The notes under the pieces: model-generated | Seen by the model: the letters and a program-made list of their open reading frames with translations, nothing else | Told to the model about the DNA's origin: nothing | Database searches by the model: none | Position numbers and translations under genes: made by a program | DNA from: Nocardia brasiliensis | GTDB taxonomy: Bacteria > Actinomycetota > Actinomycetes > Mycobacteriales > Mycobacteriaceae | Length of the DNA: 64,000 bases | Assembly: GCF_011801125.1 (NCBI RefSeq) | Contig: NZ_CP046171.1 | Span: forward strand, 5,022,001-5,086,000 | Reading direction: 5' to 3' | Part shown: positions 53,344-62,233 of the stretch, in pieces | Layout: every line of letters starts with the position of its first letter | How positions within the stretch are numbered: position 1 is the first letter of the stretch

Positions 53344-54791
53344 AGGTCGTTCTCCACGGCAACGGTAGGGGACGGGGAAGGTGTTGCGGCGGCGGCGTTC
53401 TCGCCGTCACGCCCGGCCAGCGCGCGCTGGAACGCGCCGAACGCGGCCGGACTTGCCGCGGGCGGGGTCACCGCCGCGGACGCGGCGGGTTCGGGCAACG
53501 CGAGACCGGCCGGGTGCACCGCGGCCAGGGTGCTGCCGCGCCGCCGCTTCGGCAGCCCCATGCTGGTGACCTCGACGGTCGGCGCGGCGGCCGCCGGGGT
53601 GACCGGGACTTCCCGCTCGGCCACCGGGTCCGGAATCGGCACCGCCCGCGGCGTGGTGCTGTGCGCCGCGGTCGGGACCGCGGGCAGGGACGGGTTGGTG
53701 GCCGGCGCCGCGGGTTGCGAACGGTCCACGCGCGCGGTGAGATCCCGCGGCACCACCACGACCACGGCCGTGCCGCCGATCGCCGACGGACGGTAGGACA
53801 CGGTGAGCCCGTGCTTGCGCGCGAGATGCCCGACCACCGCGAGACCCAGCCGGGTGCCGCTGAGCGAGGACAGGTCCACCGAGCGCTGACCGCGCCCGTC
53901 CGGACCCGTCACCGACACGGTCTGTTCGGCGCGGCGCAGCGCCGATTCGCTCATCACCAGGCCGCTGTCCTCGATGGTGAGCACCACGCCCGCGGGCACC
54001 TCGGCGGCGTAGACGTGCACCTCGGTGGTCGGCGGGGAGAAGTTGCACGCGTTGTCGAGCAGCTCGGCCAGCGTGTGCATGATGCCCTCGGCGGCGTGAC
54101 CGGCGATGGCGATCTCGGCGATGGCGCGCAGCCGCACCCGCTGGTAGCCCGCGACCCGACCCATGGCGCCGCGCAGAATAGATTCCATCGCAATGGGTTT
54201 GGCCCAGCGCCTGCCGGAGCGGGCGCCGCTGAGCACGGCGATGCTGTCGGCCAGGCGCCCGGCCTGGGCCGTGCGATGGTCCAGCTCCAGCAGGTCGGCG
54301 AGCACCTTCGGGTCGGCGTGGCGGTGTTCCATCTCGCGCAGCTCGGCGAGCATGCTGGTGGTCATAGCCTGCATCCGGCCCGCGGCGCCCGCGAACGCGG
54401 CCATCGCCGCCGAGCGGCGGCTCTCGTTGTTCTTCGCTTCCCACGCGTGGGCGGCGGCCGCGTCGTCCGCGGTCCGGACCCGCGCTGCCGCCGCCGCGGT
54501 AGCCGCCGCGGCCGCACGGGTCGCCCGCACGGCGACGTCACGAAAGTAGGCGGCCGCTGTGCTCGCGGCACACAGCGCGACCGCGGCGACGACGGCGCCG
54601 ATGGTCAGCGGGAGGCGAAACTCGTTCGGCGCGTAGTACACCGCGACGGCCACCGCGATCGAGGTCACGACGACGCTGCCGAGCAGTACCAGCAGCGGCA
54701 TGCGCCGACGTCCAACGACAGGCTCCCGAGGCTCGCCTTCCGGCGCGTTCAATGACTGTGACAAGTTCCGTACTTCCGCACTCACGTTCAC
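53340..54791 (-). CDS. CvnA-type sensor histidine kinase-like protein
   Basis: About 483 residues. Two membrane segments near the N-terminus (MPLLVLLGSVVVTSIAVAVAVYY and the LPLTIGAVVAAVALCAASTAAAYF stretch, seen as about residues 31-50 and 60-83) enclose only a short loop, so there is no large sensor domain. An Ala-rich helical segment follows, then a DHp-like helix with ELDHRTAQAGRLADS and an ATPase domain with N-box LAELLDNACNFSPP, G-box IEDSGLVM and GLAVVGHLARKHGL. The last 110 residues are Pro/Ala-rich. It is the first conservon gene. Start choice (54791 or 54785) is uncertain. Confidence 0.86.
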   Translation of the reverse strand: MNVSAEVRNLSQSLNAPEGEPREPVVGRRRMPLLVLLGSVVVTSIAVAVAVYYAPNEFRLPLTIGAVVAAVALCAASTAAAYFRDVAVRATRAAAAATAAAAARVRTADDAAAAHAWEAKNNESRRSAAMAAFAGAAGRMQAMTTSMLAELREMEHRHADPKVLADLLELDHRTAQAGRLADSIAVLSGARSGRRWAKPIAMESILRGAMGRVAGYQRVRLRAIAEIAIAGHAAEGIMHTLAELLDNACNFSPPTTEVHVYAAEVPAGVVLTIEDSGLVMSESALRRAEQTVSVTGPDGRGQRSVDLSSLSGTRLGLAVVGHLARKHGLTVSYRPSAIGGTAVVVVVPRDLTARVDRSQPAAPATNPSLPAVPTAAHSTTPRAVPIPDPVAEREVPVTPAAAAPTVEVTSMGLPKRRRGSTLAAVHPAGLALPEPAASAAVTPPAASPAAFGAFQRALAGRDGENAAAATPSPSPTVAVENDL

Positions 54792-54916
54792 CAAGAAGGC
54801 ATGTCGGCCGAACGCCCGGCCGTTCGTGCCGGGCTCGGGCTGCACCAAATGTACCGATTGCCAAGCACTTCCGCATCTCGGCCGACCACCCGGCACCGCG
54901 TGCGCACGATAGCTGT

Positions 54917-54943
54917 ATTCTATTGCGCTACTTTATTTTTCAA
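54917..54943 (-). promoter_or_regulatory. Candidate conservon promoter
   Basis: In an unusually AT-rich stretch, the minus strand carries TTGAAA (54938-54943) and TAGAAT (54917-54922), separated by 15 nt, about 125 nt upstream of cvnA. Alternatively GATTGA with a 17-nt spacer serves as -35. The remaining bases between 54792 and 55186 hold no recognisable gene. Confidence 0.4.
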
Positions 54944-55186
54944 TCGCATAGCCAACTGAACGAACGGTGTTGTTCAGCAGGACAACTCGAATCGCGAGCC
55001 ACGGCCGACGCGAGGAACGCACCCTCGAGTCCACTGCACAAATCAACCGGCCCGCGCGAGTGTGCGGCGCACCTGGACGCGACGGCGCGGGGACGCGATG
55101 CCCGGATTCCGCCGATTCCCGATTGGACCGAGGAATACTGGAAAGACAGTGCCAGTGACGGTAACCAGCAGCGGAGGAGCGCGGCG

Positions 55187-55663
55187 ATGACGATGTCCAT
55201 GCTCGGCGAGGTTCGACCGGAGCACGATCGCACCGACGACGGCGATCTGGTGCTTCTGCACTATCTGCGGTCCTTCCACCGGCCGGTGCTGGAAGTGTGG
55301 ACGGCGGCGACCGATCAGGCCCAGCTCGCACAGTGGCTCGGCACGGTGACGCGCGCCGCGGACACCGTGACGATCGAACCGCTGGACGGTCCCGTCGCCG
55401 GACCGATCACCGTCCGGATCGAGCACTGCCAGGCGCCGCACGAACTGGCGGTGCGGATCGAAGGGTGTCTGGTCGAGGTACGCATGACCCAGGTCGGCGT
55501 GGTCACCAATGTCGAGCTGATCCGCCGCCACGTGTGCCAGCGGGACGCGGCCGCGATCGGCCCGCGCTGGCAGTATCTGCTCGACCGGCTCACCGCCCAC
55601 CTCGACCAGCGGCCACTGCCCGAGTGGAACGGCTACCCGAACCTGGCCGACGAATACCGTTGA
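55187..55663 (+). CDS. SRPBCC/AHSA1-like protein
   Basis: A 158-residue cytosolic protein with a START-like fold pattern: RSFHRPVLEVWTAATDQAQLAQWLGTV (the helix-grip start with its conserved W), a beta-rich middle (DTVTIEPLDGPVAGPITVRIEHC) and a C-terminal helix after RRHVCQRDAAAIGPRWQYLLDRLTAHL. Such proteins bind hydrophobic ligands. GGAGGAG lies 7 nt before the ATG. It is divergent from the conservon and stands alone. Confidence 0.7.
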   Translation: MTMSMLGEVRPEHDRTDDGDLVLLHYLRSFHRPVLEVWTAATDQAQLAQWLGTVTRAADTVTIEPLDGPVAGPITVRIEHCQAPHELAVRIEGCLVEVRMTQVGVVTNVELIRRHVCQRDAAAIGPRWQYLLDRLTAHLDQRPLPEWNGYPNLADEYR

Positions 55664-55667
55664 CGGG

Positions 55668-56270
55668 TCAGAAGAAGAACCCGGCGATCCCCCAACCGGG
55701 CCGGGCCTGCGCCTCGCGGATCCACTCCATGCACGATTCGATGGCGGCGAGCACCTCGTGGTCGACGGACGCACGCGACTCCGGGGTGGTCGACTCCCAC
55801 TGCACCAACGCTTCGGCGCACTGCTCCGGCGTCCACTCGCCGTAACCGGGCAGCTCGTCCGGCTGCGGCAGGGCGACCGGAAAGGCATGGTAGAGAAAGC
55901 TTGTCAGGCTGATCGCCTTGATGCCGAGCTCGGCCAGGCCCTCGTCCACCTGTTCCAGCCAGCTGCCACGGAACGGCGAGAAGTAGCGGTTGTCCAGGAA
56001 CCGGCCGTAGAACTGGCAGATCGTTTGGTAGGCATAGGCATATTGGAATCCGTAGGCCGGATCGAACGGGCCGCCCTCGATCACGGCGCGCACCGCGTCG
56101 TGCCGGGTGGGCGCGCCGTTGGCGATCTCCTCGGCGAACCAGTCGTCGGCGTGCGCGAGCTGGGCGGTGAAGCGACCGCCGATCATGCGCCGGAGCTTGT
56201 CGTCTCGCGACGCGATCGCGCCCCTGACCCTATCCAGTTCGACGACGTACACGCTCAGGCTGTAACTCAT
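55668..56270 (-). CDS. Hypothetical protein (DUF7691-like)
   Basis: A 200-residue cytosolic protein rich in aromatic residues, with no signal or membrane segment. It starts MSYSLSVYVVELDRVRGAIAS and contains YAYAYQTICQFYGRFLDN and PDELPGYGEWTPEQCAEAL. Streptomycetes have similar stand-alone proteins (I recall DUF7691), with no known function. It is convergent with the SRPBCC gene (4-nt gap). Confidence 0.6.
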   Translation of the reverse strand: MSYSLSVYVVELDRVRGAIASRDDKLRRMIGGRFTAQLAHADDWFAEEIANGAPTRHDAVRAVIEGGPFDPAYGFQYAYAYQTICQFYGRFLDNRYFSPFRGSWLEQVDEGLAELGIKAISLTSFLYHAFPVALPQPDELPGYGEWTPEQCAEALVQWESTTPESRASVDHEVLAAIESCMEWIREAQARPGWGIAGFFF

Positions 56271-56328
56271 GAGCGAACATTAGCGGTGCCCACCGACACG
56301 AACGTGCCTCCGGCCGAACGCGTTCGGC

Positions 56329-57318
56329 CTACCGGGGCACGCCGGACGGGTTCGGCACGAGTTCACGCAGGTGGGCCGTCACCAGCGCGTCGACCTCTGC
56401 GGAACGTTCCAGTTGAACCAGGTGTCCGGCGTTCGCGATCTTGGTCACCGCGCGCAGGTCAGGAACGTAGCGGCGCAGGGTCGTCAGCGGATCGCGACCG
56501 CTGAAACCCTCCATGTCCGGGTCGCGTTCGCCGTACAGGAAGAAGGCGGGCACGGTGACCGACGCGTCGGCGTAGTCCGCGGTGAGTTCCCAGTTGCGGT
56601 CGAGGGCGCGGTACCAGTTCAGCCCGCCGGTGAAGCCGGTGTGTTCGAAATCCACTGCCAGGGTGTCGAATTCGTCCTGGCTCAGCCAGCGCCACGGCAG
56701 CGGCGGCGCCTCCGGCAGCACGTCGAGGTAGCCGGTGCCCTCGGCCGGGAACTGCCAGGTGTCGAGGTAGTGATAGTCGGCGCTGAGCGAGTAGTACACC
56801 CTGGCCAGGAATTCCCTTGGCCGAGCGCCCAATTCCGCGTCGGCAACTCCGGGTTGCTGGAAGTAGTGCAGGTGCAGGAAGTGGCGCGCCGCGGCTTTCG
56901 CCCACAGCTGCGACGGGGCGCGCGGCGGGCGCGGCGCGAACGGATTGTTCAGCACGATCACCCCACGCACCCGTTCCGGTGCGCGCACGGCCAGCTCCCA
57001 CACCAGCGCCGCCCCGAAGTCCAGGCCGACGAACACGGCCTGCTCGGCACCGATGTCGTCGAGCAGGGCGAGTAGATCGCCGATCACCGCCTCGTTCGTA
57101 TACGCGGCCGGGTCGGCGGGCCGGTCGGTTCGCCCATAGCCGCGCAGGTCCGGCGCGATGGCGCGGAAGCCCGCGTCCGCCACCGCGGCGAGCTGGCGGT
57201 GCCAGATGAACCAGGTATGCGGAAAGCCGTGGCAGAAGATCACAGGAAAGCCGCTCCCCTGCTCGGCGACGTGCATCCGGACGCCGTCGGTCGTCACGAA
57301 GCGGTGCGTCGACTCCAC
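56329..57318 (-). CDS. Epoxide hydrolase-like alpha/beta hydrolase
   Basis: A 329-residue hydrolase. The oxyanion motif is CHGFPHTW (residues 29-36) and the nucleophile elbow is GLDFG with D100, an aspartate as in epoxide hydrolases and haloalkane dehalogenases. The cap contributes a Tyr in LNWYRAL. The acid is in GERDPDM and the His in NAGHLVQLE. The GTG at 57318 has GGAGG 7 nt upstream. It is divergent from an SDR gene across a KstR-like operator, hinting at a role in steroid or related lipid breakdown. Confidence 0.88.
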   Translation of the reverse strand: MESTHRFVTTDGVRMHVAEQGSGFPVIFCHGFPHTWFIWHRQLAAVADAGFRAIAPDLRGYGRTDRPADPAAYTNEAVIGDLLALLDDIGAEQAVFVGLDFGAALVWELAVRAPERVRGVIVLNNPFAPRPPRAPSQLWAKAAARHFLHLHYFQQPGVADAELGARPREFLARVYYSLSADYHYLDTWQFPAEGTGYLDVLPEAPPLPWRWLSQDEFDTLAVDFEHTGFTGGLNWYRALDRNWELTADYADASVTVPAFFLYGERDPDMEGFSGRDPLTTLRRYVPDLRAVTKIANAGHLVQLERSAEVDALVTAHLRELVPNPSGVPR

Positions 57319-57336
57319 TGCCAGACCTCCAAAATC

Positions 57337-57350
57337 TAGAACGTGTTCTC
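57337..57350. promoter_or_regulatory. KstR-like operator
   Basis: TAGAACGTGTTCTC matches the KstR operator form TnnAACnnGTTnnA at all but the last position, with perfect AGAAC/GTTCT arms. It lies between the divergent epoxide hydrolase and SDR genes. Confidence 0.6.
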
Positions 57351-57374
57351 ATTTCACGGTAGTGTCTCTGTCTC

Positions 57375-58223
57375 ATGAACGGAATAGCCAAACCGCTCGA
57401 CGGGCGGGTCGCGGTGGTGACCGGGGCCAGCCGCGGCATCGGTAAGGGCATCGCGCTCGAGCTCGGCGCCGCGGGTGCGACGGTGTACGTCACCGGCCGC
57501 TCGGACACCCCCGGCCGCCTGCCCGGCACCGTGGGCGAGACCGCCGCCGCCATCGACGCGGCAGGCGGGGCCGGCGTCGCGTGCGTCTGCGATCACCGCG
57601 ACGACGACGCGGTGCGCGGGCTGTTCGAACAGATCGGCGCCACGCACGGCCGCCTCGATGTGCTGGTGAACAACGTCTACAACTCCCCCGCCGCGGCCCG
57701 CTGGCTCGGTAAGCCGTTCTGGGAGGTGCCGCCGAAAGCCTGGGACGAGACCTTCGATATCGGTGTCCGATCCCATTACGTGGCAAGCGTTTACGCGGCG
57801 CCACTGGTGATCGCGGCGGACGGCCTGATCGTCAACATCTCCTCGCCGGGCGCGCAAAGGTACATGCACAACGCGGTATACGGCGTCGCGAAGACCGCGC
57901 TCGACCGGCTGACCGCCGACCTGGCGCACGACCTGGCCGGCACCGGCGTCACCGCGGTGTCACTGTGGCCCGGCATCGTGGACACCGAACTGCTGCAGCT
58001 GGTTCCGGCCGATGCCGACGGACGCCGCCTGGTCACCCTGCCCGGCGAGGGCACCTACGATCTCGCCGAGGCCGAGACCCCGCGCCTGTCCGGGCGCGCG
58101 GTCGTCGCACTGGCGACCGACACCGGCCGCCGCACGCGGACCGGATCCGCTTGGCGGGTGGCCGATCTCGCGCAGGACTACGGCTTCACCGATGTCGACG
58201 GCCGGGTGCCGCGCGCGGACTGA
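57375..58223 (+). CDS. Short-chain dehydrogenase, DHRS1-like
   Basis: A 282-residue NAD(P)-dependent oxidoreductase with TGASRGIG (16-23), NNVY at 99-102 and catalytic Ser in NISSPG, Tyr169 and Lys173 (YGVAK). The sequence FWEVPPKAWDETFDIGVRSHY and SLWPGIVDTELL resemble the animal DHRS1 group, which reduces steroids and other carbonyls. It is divergent from the epoxide hydrolase and likely co-regulated through the KstR-like site. Its end is 2 nt from the convergent LysR gene. Confidence 0.88.
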   Translation: MNGIAKPLDGRVAVVTGASRGIGKGIALELGAAGATVYVTGRSDTPGRLPGTVGETAAAIDAAGGAGVACVCDHRDDDAVRGLFEQIGATHGRLDVLVNNVYNSPAAARWLGKPFWEVPPKAWDETFDIGVRSHYVASVYAAPLVIAADGLIVNISSPGAQRYMHNAVYGVAKTALDRLTADLAHDLAGTGVTAVSLWPGIVDTELLQLVPADADGRRLVTLPGEGTYDLAEAETPRLSGRAVVALATDTGRRTRTGSAWRVADLAQDYGFTDVDGRVPRAD

Positions 58224-58225
58224 CC

Positions 58226-59116
58226 TCAGGCGACGCCGAGAAAGCGTTGCACCGCGCGCGATTCCGGTTTGGTGTGCCAGGCCAGGTATACGTGCGAGGG
58301 CGGCGCGTCGGCCACGTCCAGGTAGACGACGCCGGGATGCGGGGCCCTGGTGCGGGCCAGCGCGGGCACGCCGCCGATGCCCCGGTTCGCCGCGACGAGC
58401 TCGATCCATTCGTCGAAGTTCCGGCAGGTGATGATCGGTCGATCCGGGTCGCCGTCGGCCCACGAACCGGCGTGGGTCGTCCCGGAGACCACGTTCACCA
58501 CCAGCGGATATCCGGCGAGGTCGGCCCAGCGCAGCTCGGTCGCCGTCGCCAGCGGCGACTGCGCGGCGACCGCGAGCACGCGCTGTTCGGTCGCGATCAC
58601 CCGGGAGCGCAGATGGCTCGGCAGGGAGGTTTCCCTGCGGTAGATCGCGATATCGATGGCCCTGGTCTCGAGCGCGGCCAGCGGATCGTCGATGCGGCGC
58701 AAGGCGATCCGGCCGCCGAGCGCCTCGTAGCGGCGCCTGGTGGCCGCCAGCCAGTGGTTGGGCAACAGCCAGGCGAAACCGATCTCGACGGCGGCGTGCG
58801 AGCGCAGCCGCGCGACCACGGCATCGACATCGGCGAGCACGCGCCTGCCGTGCGTGAGCAGCTCCGCGCCCTCCTCGGTCAGCTCGAAACGGCGCGCGGT
58901 GCGCTCGATCAACCGGCATTCGACCAGCCGCTCCAGCTGCTGAATGGTCCTGGTGAGCGCCGGTTGGCTCAGATGCAGCCTGGCCGCGGCCCGCGTGTAG
59001 TTCCGCTCCGCACACAGCGCGACGTACGCCCGCAGATGCCGTAGCTCGAGCGGCACGCCGCCGAGGTCACCGGCCACGGCAGCGGGCTGCGAGCCGTCCA
59101 CCTCGTCACCATTCAT
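58226..59116 (-). CDS. LysR-family transcriptional regulator
   Basis: A 296-residue regulator with an HTH at about residues 25-85 (LRHLRAYVALCAERNYTRAAARLHLSQPALTRTIQQLE in part) and a LysR substrate-binding domain. A 24-residue leader (MNGDEVDGSQPAAVAGDLGGVP) precedes the usual LELRHLR beginning, so a later start is possible. It is divergent from an MFS gene with 69 bp between them, the common arrangement in which LysR controls the neighbour. Confidence 0.9.
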   Translation of the reverse strand: MNGDEVDGSQPAAVAGDLGGVPLELRHLRAYVALCAERNYTRAAARLHLSQPALTRTIQQLERLVECRLIERTARRFELTEEGAELLTHGRRVLADVDAVVARLRSHAAVEIGFAWLLPNHWLAATRRRYEALGGRIALRRIDDPLAALETRAIDIAIYRRETSLPSHLRSRVIATEQRVLAVAAQSPLATATELRWADLAGYPLVVNVVSGTTHAGSWADGDPDRPIITCRNFDEWIELVAANRGIGGVPALARTRAPHPGVVYLDVADAPPSHVYLAWHTKPESRAVQRFLGVA

Positions 59117-59172
59117 GCGTCAAGCGTATACATGGTGCACAGAAAGCATTTCACGGGCGCAGATGCGGGCCG

Positions 59173-59178
59173 TACGGT
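59173..59178 (+). promoter_or_regulatory. -10 box (TACGGT) before the MFS gene
   Basis: TACGGT lies 7 nt before the GTG at 59186, as for a leaderless transcript. Confidence 0.5.
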
Positions 59179-59185
59179 CACCAGG

Positions 59186-60325
59186 GTGACCGCTGTCAGC
59201 GCACCCGCGCATCCACCCCGCCACAGTCTCGTCCCCGCGTTCGCTGCCGCCGCCGGGCTGGCGGCGGCGATGGGCGTCGGCCGGTTCGTCTATACACCCC
59301 TGCTGCCGATCATGGTGGACGCGCACCGCATCGACGCACACGACGGCGCCGTCGTCGCGACCGCCAACTACGCGGGCTATCTGCTCGGCGCCCTGCTGCT
59401 CACCCGCAGGCCGGAACTCAACACCCGCACCACCTTTCGGCTCTGCGCGGCGCTGCTCATCGCGAGCGAGCTGTTGATGGCCGTGCCCGCGCCCCTGCTG
59501 TTTCCCGCGACGTGGCGGCTGATCGCGGGCGTCACCAGCGCCGTCATCTTCGTCGCGTGCGCCGGGGTGGCGGCCCGGCCGGGCAGTGCGCGCGAGGCGG
59601 CCGGCATCACCTTCGGCGGCGTCGGTTTCGGTATCGCGCTCACCGGCCTGCTGGTGCTCGCGGTGCGACCGCTGCTCGGCTGGCAGGCGATGTGGCTGGT
59701 GTCGGCGGTGCTCACCGCGGTCTTGCTGCTGCCCGCGCTGCGGCTCGACATCCGGCCCGGCCACCGGGCGGGCAAGGCCGTCATCCGGTCGATCGGCGCG
59801 TGGCGGGCGCTGCTCGTCTCGTATTTCCTGGAGGGGCTCGGCTACATCGTGATCGGCACGTTCCTGGTCGCGGCGGTCAGCGACGCGCGCGGACAGGTGG
59901 TCGGCTCGGCGATCTGGGTGGTGGTCGGCGCGGCCGCCGTCCCGGCCACCGTGCTGTGGGGTGTCGCGGCGCGGCGCTGGTCCCCATCCGTCGCCATGCC
60001 GATCGCATTGCTCGCGCAATGTTTTTCCGCCCTGCTCCCGGCGTGGACGAGCGCGATCTGGGCGGCCGTGCTCGCGGCGGCGCTGTTCGGGGCGACGTTC
60101 CTCGGCATCGTGATGCTGGCCATGCGGATCGGTGCCGAACTGTGCGACAGCGGGGCCGCCGCCACACTGACCGCCGGCTACGGCGCGGGGCAGATGCTGG
60201 GTCCGCTCGTGGTGGCGCCGGTGATCGGCGACAGCTATCCGGCCGCGTTCGTCATCGCCGCCGTCATCTTGGCGGTCGCGACGCTCGCGGCCGGTGCAGT
60301 GACTCGCCTGATCAGGCGAACTTGA
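59186..60325 (+). CDS. YbfB/YjiJ-type MFS transporter
   Basis: A 379-residue membrane protein with about 12 helices. The first helix with MGVGRFVYTPLLPIM and the next with ANYAGYLLGALL are typical of the YbfB/YjiJ (MFS_4) family, whose substrates are unknown. The start is GTG 59186, chosen from the -10 box; an upstream ATG at 59132 would overlap the LysR promoter. It is divergent from LysR, and its end overlaps secG by 14 nt tail to tail. Confidence 0.88.
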   Translation: MTAVSAPAHPPRHSLVPAFAAAAGLAAAMGVGRFVYTPLLPIMVDAHRIDAHDGAVVATANYAGYLLGALLLTRRPELNTRTTFRLCAALLIASELLMAVPAPLLFPATWRLIAGVTSAVIFVACAGVAARPGSAREAAGITFGGVGFGIALTGLLVLAVRPLLGWQAMWLVSAVLTAVLLLPALRLDIRPGHRAGKAVIRSIGAWRALLVSYFLEGLGYIVIGTFLVAAVSDARGQVVGSAIWVVVGAAAVPATVLWGVAARRWSPSVAMPIALLAQCFSALLPAWTSAIWAAVLAAALFGATFLGIVMLAMRIGAELCDSGAAATLTAGYGAGQMLGPLVVAPVIGDSYPAAFVIAAVILAVATLAAGAVTRLIRRT

Positions 60326-60545
60326 TCTCCAGACCGATGCCGATGATGGCGATGAACCAGACCAGGCCGGTGAAGATGGTGATGCGGTCGAGATTCTTCT
60401 CGACGACGGTCGAGCCGGACAGGCTCGACTGCACACCGCCACCGAAAAGGCTGGACAGACCTCCACCCTTGGCGCGGTGCAGCAGCACCAGCAGCACCAG
60501 CAGCACGCTGGCGACGATCAGGAGGATATCCAGGAACATCCGCAT
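60312..60545 (-). CDS. secG: SecG, preprotein translocase subunit
   Basis: A 77-residue membrane protein with two helices (residues 4-22 and about 55-73) joined by the conserved cytoplasmic loop HRAKGGGLSSLFGGG and SSLSGSTVVEKNLDR. It assists SecYE in protein export. The ATG at 60545 is preferred because TACACT lies 7 nt upstream; a second ATG is at 60539. It corresponds to Rv1440 and closes the conserved backbone. Confidence 0.95.
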   Translation of the reverse strand: MRMFLDILLIVASVLLVLLVLLHRAKGGGLSSLFGGGVQSSLSGSTVVEKNLDRITIFTGLVWFIAIIGIGLEIKFA

Positions 60546-60552
60546 GCCGCAC

Positions 60553-60558
60553 AGTGTA
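60553..60558 (-). promoter_or_regulatory. -10 box (TACACT) before secG
   Basis: On the minus strand TACACT lies 7 nt before the secG ATG, as for a leaderless transcript. Confidence 0.5.
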
Positions 60559-60619
60559 TGCGGTCGATCCGATCCCACCGAATCAGGCACTCGCCAAACG
60601 CTCCCCAGCCGCCGCGGAC

Positions 60620-62215
60620 TCACCGGGTGGGCATCACCGCGACCAAGTGGGTGACCCGGTCGTCGCCGACGGTGTACTTCGAGGCCGCCTGCTCACGGAT
60701 CTGGTCCTGCGCGGTGAGCCGGACCTGATGCTGGTGCATGTGCTCGGCCCAGGAGCGCACAACGAAGGCTTCCACGTAGCGGTCGAGCACGCCGACGTCG
60801 CGGTACAGCCGCCACTCCATCGCGCCGGTGCGCTGCCGGGACCGGCCGACGAACGCCATCGCGGTCATGAACTCCGCCACGTTGTCCGGCGGGACGTCGT
60901 AGGTGCGCAAGACCATGACCGGTCCGTCCGCCGGATCGGGCTCGACCACCAGTTGCGGTTCCGGCCAGAACGCCGACGGTGTCTGATCCAGGTGCTCCGC
61001 GTTGTGACTGATCGGCAGCCACACCGTGCTCACCGCGCACACCGCGAGCAGCACCGCCGCGCTCAACAGGGCGAACACCGGTCCGCGCGCACCGGCGATC
61101 AGACCCCAGACCAGTGAGCCGAGCGCCTGACCGCCCATGAACACCAGCAGATACACCGAGAGCCCGCGTGCCCGCACCCAGGTCGGCAGCAGCAACTGCA
61201 TCGTCGAATTCATCGTCGACATCGCCAGCAACCAGGCGAAGCCGGCGAAAACCAGCAGCACCAGCACCACCGCCACCACGTGCAGCACCGCGGTGGCCGC
61301 GGTCGCGAGACCGAACAGTACGGCCGCGGTGGTCAGCCGTTGCGTGGGCGTCAACAGCGCGCGCAACCGGGACAGCGCCACCGCGCCGAGCACCGCGCCC
61401 ACACCGAGCGCGGCCAGCATCAAGCCGTAGCCGGAGGACGTGAGCCCCAGTTCGTCGCGCGCGATCACCGGCAGCAACGCCCAGAGCGCGCTGGCCGGCG
61501 CGATGAACAGGATCGAACGCAACAGCACCCGGCGGATCGCGGGCGCGGCCCGGATGAACCGGGTGCCCGCCTGCAACGCCGCCAGCGGCCGCTCCGACGG
61601 CAGACCGCGATCGGCCCGCGGCCTGCGCCACACCGTCAGCACCGCCACGATGCCCGCGAACGACACCGCGTTCAACGCGAACACCAGCGTCGGCCCCGAC
61701 ACCGAGACCAGCACGCCCGCCAACGCCGGACCGACCGCGCGGCCGATGTTGATGTTCATGCTGCCCAGCGCCGCCGCCGACGGAATCTGTTCGCGCGGCA
61801 CCAGTTCCGGTTGGATCGCCTGCCAGGCGGGGCCGGTCAGCGCCTGCCCGCAGCCCAGCAGGAACAGCAGGGTCAGCAGCACCGCCGGGGTGGTGTGCCC
61901 GGTCGCCGTGGAGATCGCGAGCACCGTCGCCAGCACCGCCATCGTCGACTGCGCGCCCACCAGCAGCCTGCGCCGATCCACCAGATCCGCGATCACCCCG
62001 GACGGGATGGCCAGCATCATCACCGGCAACGTGATCGCGGTCTGCACGAACGACACCAGCGCCGCCGCGTTCGGTTCGTCGACCAGAATCCACTGCGCGC
62101 CGACCGTCTGCATCCACGTACCGAGATTGGAGATCAACTGCGCGATCCACAGCGCGCGATACACCTTCGACCGCATCGGCGCCCAGGTAGAGACGGTAGT
62201 AGCCACAGTGGTCAC
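60620..62215 (-). CDS. MFS exporter (EntS/MFS_3 type) with C-terminal alpha/beta domain
   Basis: A 531-residue protein. Residues about 15-400 form 12 membrane helices of the EntS-like MFS_3 family (SNLGTWMQTVGAQWILV, GVIADLVDRRRLLVG with the loop 2-3 motif). Residues about 435-531 form a soluble domain (VMVLRTYDVPPDNVAEFMTAM...WAEHMHQHQVRLT) like the dimeric alpha/beta barrels seen in "transmembrane secretion effector" exporters. The start is GTG 62215, 7 nt after a TAGGCT box. It probably exports a siderophore or drug-like compound. Confidence 0.88.
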   Translation of the reverse strand: MTTVATTVSTWAPMRSKVYRALWIAQLISNLGTWMQTVGAQWILVDEPNAAALVSFVQTAITLPVMMLAIPSGVIADLVDRRRLLVGAQSTMAVLATVLAISTATGHTTPAVLLTLLFLLGCGQALTGPAWQAIQPELVPREQIPSAAALGSMNINIGRAVGPALAGVLVSVSGPTLVFALNAVSFAGIVAVLTVWRRPRADRGLPSERPLAALQAGTRFIRAAPAIRRVLLRSILFIAPASALWALLPVIARDELGLTSSGYGLMLAALGVGAVLGAVALSRLRALLTPTQRLTTAAVLFGLATAATAVLHVVAVVLVLLVFAGFAWLLAMSTMNSTMQLLLPTWVRARGLSVYLLVFMGGQALGSLVWGLIAGARGPVFALLSAAVLLAVCAVSTVWLPISHNAEHLDQTPSAFWPEPQLVVEPDPADGPVMVLRTYDVPPDNVAEFMTAMAFVGRSRQRTGAMEWRLYRDVGVLDRYVEAFVVRSWAEHMHQHQVRLTAQDQIREQAASKYTVGDDRVTHLVAVMPTR

Positions 62216-62222
62216 TCCCCGG

Positions 62223-62228
62223 AGCCTA
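62223..62228 (-). promoter_or_regulatory. -10 box (TAGGCT) before the MFS exporter
   Basis: On the minus strand TAGGCT lies 7 nt before the GTG start at 62215, as for a leaderless transcript. Confidence 0.5.
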
Positions 62229-62233
62229 GCGTC

